DNA of 6,670 bases from Ignavibacteriales bacterium CG12_big_fil_rev_8_21_14_0_65_30_8 (GCA_002783525.1 PFGS01000100.1:1-6670); one strand, 5' to 3'. Shown: positions 1 through 5,493, counted from the first letter of the stretch. The notes: generated from the letters alone by a model not told the origin. Numbers and translations are program-made.

Positions 1-83
1 TCTTCAAGTTCTTTGGGATCACTAATATTTTCAATTTCTTTAGAAAAATCCTTATTTATTTCCTTAATTTTTTTTTGAAGCAT
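1..83 (-). CDS. pheS: Phenylalanyl-tRNA synthetase alpha subunit, N-terminal fragment
   Basis: Only the first 27 codons lie in the window; the gene runs off the left edge. The peptide begins MLQKKIKEINKDFSKEIENI and continues with SDPKELE. This is the charged, helical start typical of PheS, whose N-terminus forms a coiled-coil arm that contacts tRNA-Phe. The ATG is at 83-81, preceded by AGGA at 93-90 with a 6-base spacer. Position directly after rplT is the common infC-rpmI-rplT-pheS-pheT order and supports the call. PheS pairs with PheT to charge tRNA-Phe in the cytoplasm. The catalytic domain is not visible, so the assignment rests on the N-terminal style and on synteny. A hairpin and a possible leader ORF upstream suggest that expression may be attenuated. 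Confidence 0.82.
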   Translation of the reverse strand, partial: MLQKKIKEINKDFSKEIENISDPKELE

Positions 84-91
84 TTTAGATC

Positions 92-151
92 CTAAATACT
101 AAGCTGTAAAATATTTAAAATAATGCCCCCAAATAAATAAAATGGGGGCAT
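92..151 (-). CDS. Possible 19-codon leader peptide upstream of pheS
   Basis: An ATG at 151-149 opens a short frame that reads MPPFYLFGGIILNILQLSI and stops with TAG at 94-92. It starts 3 bases after the rplT stop and its own stop overlaps the pheS Shine-Dalgarno. Two Phe codons (142-140 and 133-131) and one Tyr codon lie in the loop of the rplT-pheS hairpin. In E. coli, pheST is controlled by attenuation through a Phe-rich leader peptide, PheM, at the equivalent place. The resemblance is positional only. There is no Shine-Dalgarno, so translation would depend on coupling to rplT, and TTT codons are common by chance in sequence this AT-rich. Confidence 0.25.
   Translation of the reverse strand: MPPFYLFGGIILNILQLSI
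106..151 (-). terminator. Hairpin with weak U-tract between rplT and pheS
   Basis: On the minus strand, ATGCCCCCA (151-143) pairs with TGGGGGCAT (131-123) as a perfect 9-bp stem with an 11-base A/T loop. It is followed by TATTTTAAATATTTT. The stem contains six G:C pairs in otherwise very AT-rich DNA and begins 3 bases after the rplT stop. The interrupted T-tract suggests a partial terminator. pheS begins only 40 bases after the stem and no convincing promoter fits between them, so read-through is probably needed for pheS expression. It may therefore act as an attenuator rather than an operon end. Confidence 0.65.
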
Positions 152-154
152 AAA

Positions 155-502
155 TTAGTTTTTAGTAAAATTAACTAATTCTTTAAAAGCTGGTGAATTA
201 TCTAATGCTAAACTAGCCAAAATTTTTCTGTTAATATTTATTCCTTTAACATTCAAAGTATGAATAAGTTTGGAATAAGTAGTCCCGTTTTGTCTTGCAG
301 CAGCATTAATTCTAATAATCCATAACTTTCTGAAGGTTCTTTTCTTTAACCTTCTATCTCTGTATGCATGAACCAAACCTTTTTCAACGTGGTTCTTTGC
401 TACAGTATAGACTTTACTCCTTGCTCCCCAATAACCTTTGGCAAGTTTTAAAATCTTTTTCCTTCTTCTGTGAGAAGCAACTTTATTTCTAGCACGAGGC
501 AT
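155..502 (-). CDS. rplT: 50S ribosomal protein L20
   Basis: The 115-residue protein is close to the usual L20 length. It shows the family's basic start (PRARNKVASHRRRKKILKLA), the GYWGARS segment near residues 23-29, and the conserved central stretch around RTFRKLWIIRINAAAR (residues 55-70). L20 binds 23S rRNA early in large-subunit assembly through its long basic N-terminal extension. The C-terminal globular domain is the part that acts as an mRNA repressor in E. coli. The start at 502-500 is preceded by AAAGGA (516-511) with an 8-base spacer. The gene lies 17 bases after rpmI, in the standard infC-rpmI-rplT order. A stem-loop follows immediately and may separate its expression from pheS. 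Confidence 0.98.
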   Translation of the reverse strand: MPRARNKVASHRRRKKILKLAKGYWGARSKVYTVAKNHVEKGLVHAYRDRRLKKRTFRKLWIIRINAAARQNGTTYSKLIHTLNVKGININRKILASLALDNSPAFKELVNFTKN

Positions 503-519
503 AAAATTAATCCTTTATC

Positions 520-711
520 TTATTGTATCATTGTTTTTACGCGCTTTTCCTCTGATTTTGAAACAAGAGTAGCGTGGCGTAAATTACGCTTTCTCTTAGT
601 TGATTTGGAAGTCAATATATGACTTGCAAAAGCTTTTTTTCTTTTAATTTTTCCTGAAGCTGTTTTTTTAAAACTTTTACTTGCTCCACGGTTACTTTTC
701 ATTTTTGGCAT
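520..711 (-). CDS. rpmI: 50S ribosomal protein L35
   Basis: A 63-residue, strongly basic protein with the L35 signature: the MPKMKSNRGASKSFKKTASG start, the KIKRKKAFASHILTSKS core and the KRKRNLRHATLVS segment. It is a small structural protein of the large ribosomal subunit, buried in 23S rRNA. The start at 711-709 lies 9 bases after the infC stop. Its Shine-Dalgarno (AGGA) overlaps the infC TAG stop codon, a layout that suggests translational coupling to infC. It is followed 17 bases later by rplT. Length and sequence are ordinary for the family. Confidence 0.97.
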   Translation of the reverse strand: MPKMKSNRGASKSFKKTASGKIKRKKAFASHILTSKSTKRKRNLRHATLVSKSEEKRVKTMIQ

Positions 712-720
712 AATATGATC

Positions 721-1260
721 CTATTTATTTTTCTTTTTACTTTTTGTCTTTATTGGTACTAATATAATATTTAAGTTCCTTCCTTCCATTTTAGCTTCAG
801 ATTCTATTTTTCCAACATCTTCTACTTTTTCAACAAATCTTTCTAACAATTCCATTCCTTTTTCCTGATATGCCATTTCTCTTCCTTTGAACATAACAGA
901 AACTTTAACTTTATTACCTTCCTCCAAAAAATTCAAAGCATGTTTGGCTTTAAAATCAAAATCGTGCACATCTGTGTTCGGATGAAGTCTAATTTCCTTT
1001 AATACTGCAACTACTTGATTCTTCTTTTGTAATTTATCCCTTTTTTGTTGTTCGTATTTGAACTTTCCATAATTTATAATTTTACAAACAGGTGGTTTAG
1101 CTTGAGGAGCAATTTCAACAAGATCTTCTCCTCTTTCAAAAGCTTTATTTAAAGCAGCTTCAATTAGCATTACACCAAGCTGTTTTCCATCAATATCAAT
1201 TACCCTTACCTGTTTTGAAGTAATTTCTTCATTAACTTTTTCAGAATTATTTTTTGCGAT
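721..1260 (-). CDS. infC: Translation initiation factor IF-3, AUC start codon
   Basis: IF3 binds the 30S subunit, keeps it apart from 50S and rejects incorrect start codons and initiator tRNAs. Conserved segments are visible: VNEEITSKQVRVID and GKQLGVM in the N-domain, DLVEIAPQAKPPVCKI with the YGKFKYE linker start (from about residue 46), then VKEIRLHP-like, FKGREMAYQEKGMELL and the basic end of the C-domain. The first ATG (1170) would remove the start of the N-domain. The reading frame stays open upstream and homology extends to an ATC codon at 1260-1258, preceded by GAGAGG (1272-1267) at 6 bases. From there the protein has 179 residues, the normal IF3 length. No ATG, GTG or TTG lies at the right place. 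It follows thrS by 14 bases and is coupled to rpmI. Confidence 0.95.
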   Translation of the reverse strand: MAKNNSEKVNEEITSKQVRVIDIDGKQLGVMLIEAALNKAFERGEDLVEIAPQAKPPVCKIINYGKFKYEQQKRDKLQKKNQVVAVLKEIRLHPNTDVHDFDFKAKHALNFLEEGNKVKVSVMFKGREMAYQEKGMELLERFVEKVEDVGKIESEAKMEGRNLNIILVPIKTKSKKKNK

Positions 1261-1266
1261 ATAAAA

Positions 1267-1272
1267 CCTCTC
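1267..1272 (-). promoter_or_regulatory. Shine-Dalgarno fixing the infC AUC start
   Basis: GAGAGG on the minus strand lies in the 14-base gap between the thrS stop and infC, six bases before the ATC codon. It is among the strongest ribosome-binding sites in the window. It decides the start, because no AUG, GUG or UUG lies in frame at a suitable distance. A strong site joined to a poor start codon is what IF3 autoregulation would require. Confidence 0.75.
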
Positions 1273-1274
1273 TT

Positions 1275-3218
1275 TTAATTAATGGATTTATTTTTAATTT
1301 CTTCTGTAATATTATCAATAAATTCATTTATTGACAACGAGCCTTTATCACCTTCTTTATGTTTTCTTACTGATATATTTCCAGCTGTTTGTTCCTTTTC
1401 ACCAATAATTAACATATATGGAATTTTTTGAGTTTCACTTTCTCTTATTTTATATCCAATTTTTTCATTCCTTTCATCAAATTCTACTCTAATTCCATTT
1501 TCTTTAAGTGAATTTACAACTTTTTTAGCATAATCAATAAAATTTTGTGAAACTGGAATAACCGCAACCTGTACAGGCGCAAGCCAAACCGGAAAATCAC
1601 CGCCAAAATGTTCTATCAAAACACCTATGAATCTTTCAAGTGAACCAAAAGGTGCTCTGTGAATTACAACCGGTCTGTGTTTTTGTCCGTCACTTCCAAC
1701 ATATTCTAGGTCAAATCTTTCAGGCATAACATAATCAATTTGAACTGTTCCAAGCTGCCATTTTCTTCCAAGAACATCTTTAACCATAAAGTCTATTTTA
1801 GGTCCATAAAAAGCAGCTTCACCTTCAACAATTTTATAATTAAGATTCATTTCATCAGCAGCTATTTTAATTTCTTCCTGTGCTTTTTCCCAAAGTTTAA
1901 TATCTCCGCCATATTTTTCTTCATCTTCATCTCTGTAGGAAAGCTGGGTTGTAAAATCAGCAAAACCGACTGCAGAAAAAACAGTTTTAATAAGATCAAT
2001 CACATTGCATAACTCATCTTTCAACTGGTCCTGGCGTACAAACATATGTGAATCATCAACTGCAAAAGAACGAACTCTTGTAAGGCCATTTAATTCACCG
2101 GATTGTTCATATCTGTAAACCATTCCAAATTCAGCAAGACGCAGCGGAAGATCTCTGTAGCTTCTCATTTTTGAAGAATAAATCTGAAAGTGATGAGGAC
2201 AATTCATCGGTCTTAATAAATATTCTTCAGTACTACCTTCAAATTTTAAAGTTGGAAACTGACTATCCTTATAATATGGATAATGTCCACTTGTTTTGTA
2301 TAATTCAATATTACCAATATGCGGAGTAACTACAGGTTGATAATCTCTTTTTATTTGTTCATCCCTTAAAAATCTTTCTAAAGTTTCTCTTAATATAGTA
2401 CCTTTTGGCAGCCATAAAGGAAGACCGGAACCAACTTTTGGTGTAAAATAAAACAGCTCTAATTCTTTACCTAATTTTCTGTGATCTCTTTTTTTAGCTT
2501 CTTCTAAAAGTACAAGATATTCATCAAGCATTTTCTTTTTAGGAAAAGATATACCATAAATTCTTTGTAATTGTTTATTCTTTTCATCACCTCTCCAATA
2601 TGAACCGGAAATATTAAGCAACTTTACATATTTAATTTTATTTACAGATGGTAAATGCGGACCTCTGCATAAGTCAACAAAGCTTCCTTCGTGATAAAGA
2701 CTAATTTGTTCGGAATTTTCATCGATCTCTGAAAGTATTTCTAATTTATATTGATCACCTTTCTTTTCGAAAAATTTGATAGCTTCATCTTTTGAGAGAT
2801 CTTGCCTTTTAAATTCTTCATTACTTTTTGTGATCTCCAGCATTTTACTTTCAATTTTAGTAAGTTCAGCTTCAGTTAAAGATGTAGTAATATCAATGTC
2901 ATAATAAAATCCATTTTCAATTGGGGGACCAACACCGAACTTTGCTTCTGGATATAATTCCTGAACAGCATGAGCCATAAGATGTGAAGTAGAGTGCCAA
3001 TATACTTCCTTTCCCTCTTCATCCTTAAAAGTTAAAAATTGAATATCGGAATCAGAATTTATAGAGCTGTTCAAATCTTTGATTGAATCATTTATCTTAA
3101 CAGCCAATGTATCTTCAGCTAATCTGGGTGAAATAGATTCAGCAATAGAGTAAGCAGAAATTCCTTTCTCAAATTCTTTAATTGAACCATCCGGAAATGT
3201 AACTTTTATATTATCCAT
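1275..3218 (-). CDS. thrS: Threonyl-tRNA synthetase
   Basis: A full-length class II synthetase of 647 residues that charges tRNA-Thr in the cytoplasm. Domains in order: TGS (about 1-63); editing domain (about 64-240) with HSTSH (H75, H79) and DLCRGPH (C184, H188), the residues used to remove mischarged Ser; catalytic core (about 245-540); anticodon-binding domain (about 545-640). The catalytic zinc ligands are present as C340 in MNCPHH, H391 in VDDSHMF and H520 in VVIHRAPFG. Motif 2 is around RLAEFGMVYRYEQSG and motif 3 around FGSLERF (R529). Editing and catalytic sites both look intact. The ATG has no clear Shine-Dalgarno. A terminator-like hairpin ends 17 bases before the start, and a 7-codon ORF overlaps the start in another frame. 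infC follows after 14 bases. Confidence 0.98.
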   Translation of the reverse strand: MDNIKVTFPDGSIKEFEKGISAYSIAESISPRLAEDTLAVKINDSIKDLNSSINSDSDIQFLTFKDEEGKEVYWHSTSHLMAHAVQELYPEAKFGVGPPIENGFYYDIDITTSLTEAELTKIESKMLEITKSNEEFKRQDLSKDEAIKFFEKKGDQYKLEILSEIDENSEQISLYHEGSFVDLCRGPHLPSVNKIKYVKLLNISGSYWRGDEKNKQLQRIYGISFPKKKMLDEYLVLLEEAKKRDHRKLGKELELFYFTPKVGSGLPLWLPKGTILRETLERFLRDEQIKRDYQPVVTPHIGNIELYKTSGHYPYYKDSQFPTLKFEGSTEEYLLRPMNCPHHFQIYSSKMRSYRDLPLRLAEFGMVYRYEQSGELNGLTRVRSFAVDDSHMFVRQDQLKDELCNVIDLIKTVFSAVGFADFTTQLSYRDEDEEKYGGDIKLWEKAQEEIKIAADEMNLNYKIVEGEAAFYGPKIDFMVKDVLGRKWQLGTVQIDYVMPERFDLEYVGSDGQKHRPVVIHRAPFGSLERFIGVLIEHFGGDFPVWLAPVQVAVIPVSQNFIDYAKKVVNSLKENGIRVEFDERNEKIGYKIRESETQKIPYMLIIGEKEQTAGNISVRKHKEGDKGSLSINEFIDNITEEIKNKSIN

Positions 3219-3234
3219 TTAATTTTCTAATCAT

Positions 3235-3260
3235 AAAAAAATCGGAGAACAACTCCGACT
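3235..3260 (-). terminator. Rho-independent terminator between tRNA-Val and thrS
   Basis: On the minus strand, AGTCGGAG (3260-3253) pairs with CTCCGATT (3247-3240), including one G-U pair, around the loop TTGTT. Seven T residues (3241-3235) overlap the end of the stem. This is a typical intrinsic terminator 8 bases beyond the tRNA-Val 3' end. The thrS ATG is only 17 bases past the T-run, so there is no room for a promoter in between. Transcripts reaching thrS from upstream must read through it, which makes it a candidate attenuator. Confidence 0.75.
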
Positions 3261-3268
3261 AACTATTG

Positions 3269-3342
3269 TGGGCTCTAGAGGAGTCGAACCTCTGACCTTC
3301 TGCACGTCAAGCAGACACTCTAACCAACTGAGCTAAGAGCCC
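3269..3342 (-). tRNA. tRNA-Val (anticodon GAC)
   Basis: The 74-base sequence folds as a complete cloverleaf. The acceptor stem is GGGCTCT/AGAGCCC with discriminator A. The D stem is GCTC/GAGT, the anticodon stem TCTGC/GCAGA, and the T arm AGAGG-TTCGACT-CCTCT. The anticodon loop is TTGACGT, giving anticodon GAC at 3308-3306, which reads GUC and GUU valine codons. CCA is not encoded (the bases after the discriminator are CAA), so it must be added by the nucleotidyltransferase. Position 37 is G, where A is more usual. It lies downstream of tRNA-Leu on the same strand and is followed by a terminator. Confidence 0.96.
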
Positions 3343-3360
3343 AGAAAAAAAACAAGTAAA

Positions 3361-3424
3361 AATTAAAAAAGGTAAAAGGAAAAATTATAATTACTTTTTC
3401 CTTTTTCCTTTATACTTTTACCTT
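3361..3424 (-). terminator. Inverted repeat with T-rich tail between the two tRNAs
   Basis: On the minus strand, AAGGTAAAAG (3424-3415) pairs perfectly with CTTTTACCTT (3378-3369). A T-rich tail follows (TTTTAATTTTTAC). The interior contains two copies of AAGGAAAAA-type purine runs that can pair in alternative ways with TTTTTCC, so the exact fold is uncertain. It lies 9 bases after the tRNA-Leu 3' end and could terminate transcription or serve as a processing stem. Only about 18 bases separate the tail from tRNA-Val, too few for an independent promoter. The stem is AT-rich and weaker than the hairpin before thrS. Confidence 0.45.
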
Positions 3425-3432
3425 AAACTAAG

Positions 3433-3518
3433 TACCGAGGGCCGGACTCGAACCGGCACGGGAAAAAAATCCCACTGGATTTTAAGTCCAGTGCGTCTAC
3501 CAATTCCGCCACCCCGGC
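3433..3518 (-). tRNA. tRNA-Leu (anticodon UAA)
   Basis: An 86-base class II tRNA with a long variable arm. The anticodon stem is CTGGA/TCCAG and the loop CTTAAAA, giving anticodon TAA at 3484-3482, which reads UUA and UUG. The variable arm has a short GGGA/TCCC stem with a T-rich loop. The T arm is GCCGG-TTCGAGT-CCGGC. The D region (TGGCGGAATTGGTAGACGC) is typical of bacterial tRNA-Leu. The acceptor stem is GCCGGGG/CCTCGGT with discriminator A, which makes the first pair G1-U72 and the fifth G-U. CCA is not encoded. UUA is a heavily used Leu codon in genomes this AT-rich. Confidence 0.95.
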
Positions 3519-3525
3519 AGCAATT

Positions 3526-3580
3526 TTGGTAACCAATATTTTTAAGGAGCTAACCTTAAAATTAACTGATTTTCCAATCA
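3526..3580. repeat. Three short inverted repeats upstream of tRNA-Leu
   Basis: Three dyads lie in a row just upstream of the tRNA-Leu 5' end: TTGGT/ACCAA (3526-3536), TTTTAAGG/CCTTAAAA with a 6-base loop (3540-3561), and TGATT/AATCA with a 4-base loop (3567-3580). None is followed by a T-run on either strand, so they do not look like terminators. They would fall in the 5' leader of the tRNA transcript if the promoter candidate at 3592-3623 is right. The sequence is AT-rich and only the 8-bp pair is notable; chance is a fair explanation. Confidence 0.35.
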
Positions 3581-3591
3581 ATTTTAGCCTG

Positions 3592-3623
3592 TAAATATAG
3601 ATAAATGTTCTTTGTTTTTCAAA
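3592..3623 (-). promoter_or_regulatory. Candidate Bacteroidota-type promoter for the tRNA-thrS unit
   Basis: On the minus strand TTTG (3623-3620) is followed after 20 bases by TATATTTA (3599-3592). The primary sigma factor of Bacteroidota recognises TTTG and TAnnTTTG with a spacer of about this length; the second element matches in 7 of 8 positions. Transcription would begin roughly 65-70 bases before tRNA-Leu. This is the only convincing promoter-like pair I found upstream of the tRNA-thrS-infC unit. It would not be meaningful if the organism uses a different consensus. Confidence 0.42.
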
Positions 3624-3810
3624 TATTCTTTGGTTTATAAGCTAATATTTATAAGAATGATAGGCAAATAAATCCAATATTTGAGGGGTATTTTGTTCAA
3701 ATCTTTAGTAATATTTAATTGTAGTTATATCAAATATTGTTTCGTTTTCATTATTCTACAATAAATTGTAAATTTTGACTAATAATAATTTTATCACTAA
3801 CATTAAGATT
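3624..3810. other. Non-coding AT-rich region before the plus-strand gene
   Basis: Together with the promoter and repeats just to its left, this completes a 292-base intergenic stretch (3519-3810). It must hold the promoter of the plus-strand gene, but I could not find a clean TTTG/TAnnTTTG or -35/-10 pair for it. The 9-mer CAATATTTG (3675-3683) recurs as its reverse complement CAAATATTG (3731-3739). A related CAAATATTC is at 3620-3627 and CCAATATTT recurs at 3533-3541. These could be operator half-sites, but AT-rich words recur easily by chance. No RNA gene or open frame of note is visible. Confidence 0.3.
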
Positions 3811-4515
3811 ATGCCTCAGAAACAAAGTGAAATATTACTGACATTAGTAAAATTAAGATATTATTTGGTTAGCCTTATCGAAAATCCAGAAGAATGTTAT
3901 GATAATTTTAATTTATCTGAAGAATTTTTAGAAAGGAGAAATATTTTAAATGGTCAGGAACTTATAAGTAAACTTGAAGATAATGGAATTAGTAATGACT
4001 GTGATATTGCTTTCAATAAAGATATTCATAACATATTCAGAAATGTAGCCCAGGATTTTTCTTCAATGCCCGATCTAAAATCTATTTTGGAAGATTTTGA
4101 AATTAAATTGAATGATACTTTTTTAAAGGAAGATAATATTTCAAAATTCAGGAGAAAAAGAGAAGAAAGTTTAAATGAAATTATTGGAATACTTTTTAGA
4201 CTTGCTAAAAATTGGTCAATGCACCATGAAATTGAAGATTCAATAGACGACTTTAATGCTTTGGATGATGTTGAACTTTTAAGACCTGATGAAGAAAAAC
4301 AATTAGATGTATTGGGTGATAATTCTGTTTACTCTTTTGATGTAATCTCAAAACAAACTGAAAAATATATTCAACTACTTTCTGATTATTATTTCAAATA
4401 TGGTGGTGATTTAATTCTGGCCGGATTTGTGAATGATATTTCAAACCTGAAAACAGAAGTAGCTAAAAAATATTCCGATCTTTCTAAAAGCAACGGACTA
4501 GATACTGAGAGCTAA
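3811..4515 (+). CDS. Uncharacterised acidic helical protein
   Basis: I do not recognise this 234-residue protein. It is rich in Asp and Glu, has no signal peptide, no membrane segment and no cysteine metal motif, and looks largely helical, so it is probably cytoplasmic. Visible blocks are an N-terminal amphipathic stretch (SEILLTLVKLRYYLVSLIEN), a basic patch KFRRKREES near the middle, a very acidic segment around HHEIEDSIDDFNALDDVELL, and a C-terminal YIQLLSDYYFKYGGDLILAG helix region. The ATG at 3811 is preferred; a TTG at 3775 in the same frame would add 12 residues, and a stop at 3769-3771 limits the frame. Neither start has a Shine-Dalgarno. It is the only plus-strand gene, stands alone, and converges on the TPR gene with a 3-base gap. 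Codon use resembles its neighbours. Confidence 0.8.
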   Translation: MPQKQSEILLTLVKLRYYLVSLIENPEECYDNFNLSEEFLERRNILNGQELISKLEDNGISNDCDIAFNKDIHNIFRNVAQDFSSMPDLKSILEDFEIKLNDTFLKEDNISKFRRKREESLNEIIGILFRLAKNWSMHHEIEDSIDDFNALDDVELLRPDEEKQLDVLGDNSVYSFDVISKQTEKYIQLLSDYYFKYGGDLILAGFVNDISNLKTEVAKKYSDLSKSNGLDTES

Positions 4516-4518
4516 CTT

Positions 4519-5472
4519 TTATTTCTTTCTTTTTTTTCTTATAACTTTTTTACAGTAACTGTTAATAATTTCATAAGCCGGGTAATAACCTAATTCCCCA
4601 GCTCTTTTTAGATCCGAACAAGCAGTTTTATTTTTTTTGAGTTGAAGGTAATTTAATCCTCTTTTGTAAAAAGCTTTTCCATTTAGTGAATCCTGATCAA
4701 TTATTTTAGTAAAATCAATTATTGCTTTTTTAAAATTATCACTAATACTAAAAGCATCGCCTCTTAAAAAAAATAATTCTAAGTCTGTAGAATCTAATTT
4801 TATTGCAGATGTAAAATCTTCTATTGCTCCATCGTAATCTCCTATAATTGCTTTATCTGTTCCTCTGTTAACAAATGCAAAAATGTTATTTGGATCAATT
4901 TCAAGTGCAATTGTAAAATCTGTTATAGCTCCCAAGTGATCTTCTAAGCTACCTTTTAAATTCCCTCTATTTACATATGCTTTTGCATTATATGAATTGA
5001 TAATTATTAATTTGTCATAATCACTTATTGCCCCTTCTTGATCATTCATTATGTTTTTAAGATATGCTCTGTTAAATAAAACTTCTTCATCTTTTGGATT
5101 AATTGTATTGGCCTCATTAAGATCATTTAATGCGGAATCATATTTATTTTTGATTATCTTGATTTTTGATCTGTTAAGATACGCGTTAACAAATTTTTTA
5201 TTTAGACTGATTGCTTGTGTAAAATCTCTTTCAGCTTTTAAATATCTATTTAATTTAAAGTATACCTTTCCCCTTTGATTAAATACTAATGCATTAGATG
5301 AGTCTTCTTTAATTGCAAGTGTGAACGATCTTTCAGCTAGGCTATACTCCCCTTTTTTATATTGTTCTAAACCATTTGTAAAGTACTCTGATGTAATATC
5401 AGAACAACCTGTAATATAAAAAAGAGTAAAAGAGAATAAAATTCTTGCAAAGAATAAGAGATCCTTTTTCAA
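4519..5472 (-). CDS. TPR-repeat lipoprotein
   Basis: A 317-residue protein with a lipoprotein signal peptide: lysines at 2-3, a hydrophobic stretch to residue 20 and the lipobox ITGC, which makes Cys23 the lipidated residue. Serine follows, so outer-membrane sorting is plausible. From about residue 27 it is built of eight consecutive 34-residue tetratricopeptide repeats up to about residue 298. Each shows the family pattern (NRG...G.Y..AI.DFT.AI..D). It ends with C285-SDLKRAGELGY, YC307 and a very basic tail (KKVIRKKRKK). TPR solenoids bind peptides or partner proteins; the partner is unknown. The start is a TTG at 5472-5470, supported by the intact signal peptide and by the absence of any ATG until residue 142. 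It follows the SIMPL gene by 21 bases in the same frame. Confidence 0.9.
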   Translation of the reverse strand: MKKDLLFFARILFSFTLFYITGCSDITSEYFTNGLEQYKKGEYSLAERSFTLAIKEDSSNALVFNQRGKVYFKLNRYLKAERDFTQAISLNKKFVNAYLNRSKIKIIKNKYDSALNDLNEANTINPKDEEVLFNRAYLKNIMNDQEGAISDYDKLIIINSYNAKAYVNRGNLKGSLEDHLGAITDFTIALEIDPNNIFAFVNRGTDKAIIGDYDGAIEDFTSAIKLDSTDLELFFLRGDAFSISDNFKKAIIDFTKIIDQDSLNGKAFYKRGLNYLQLKKNKTACSDLKRAGELGYYPAYEIINSYCKKVIRKKRKK

Positions 5473-5493
5473 AATTATTTCTGTATAAAAATT

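Noticed and set aside
1168..1170. ATG as the infC start
   Set aside because: It would cut off the first 30 residues, including conserved N-domain positions, and has no suitable Shine-Dalgarno; the ATC at 1260 gives the normal length.
1740..2012. Plus-strand open frame inside thrS
   Set aside because: It lies antisense to an intact catalytic core of thrS and its low-complexity Phe/Ile-rich translation is a shadow.
3219..3268. T-box riboswitch controlling thrS
   Set aside because: The leader is far too short and lacks the specifier and antiterminator (TGGN) elements.
3384..3389. TATAAT on the minus strand as a promoter for tRNA-Val
   Set aside because: No -35 or TTTG partner at the right distance; it falls in the AT loop of the inter-tRNA repeat.
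3519..3810. CRISPR, mobile element or attachment site next to the tRNAs
   Set aside because: No regular repeat-spacer spacing, no integrase or transposase, and no duplicated tRNA 3' end in the window.
5051..5278. Plus-strand open frame inside the TPR gene
   Set aside because: Antisense to regular TPR repeats, with no ribosome-binding site and no family resemblance.
4590..5395. DNA-level tandem repeats in the TPR gene
   Set aside because: The periodicity is explained by the 34-residue protein repeats, which have diverged well at DNA level.
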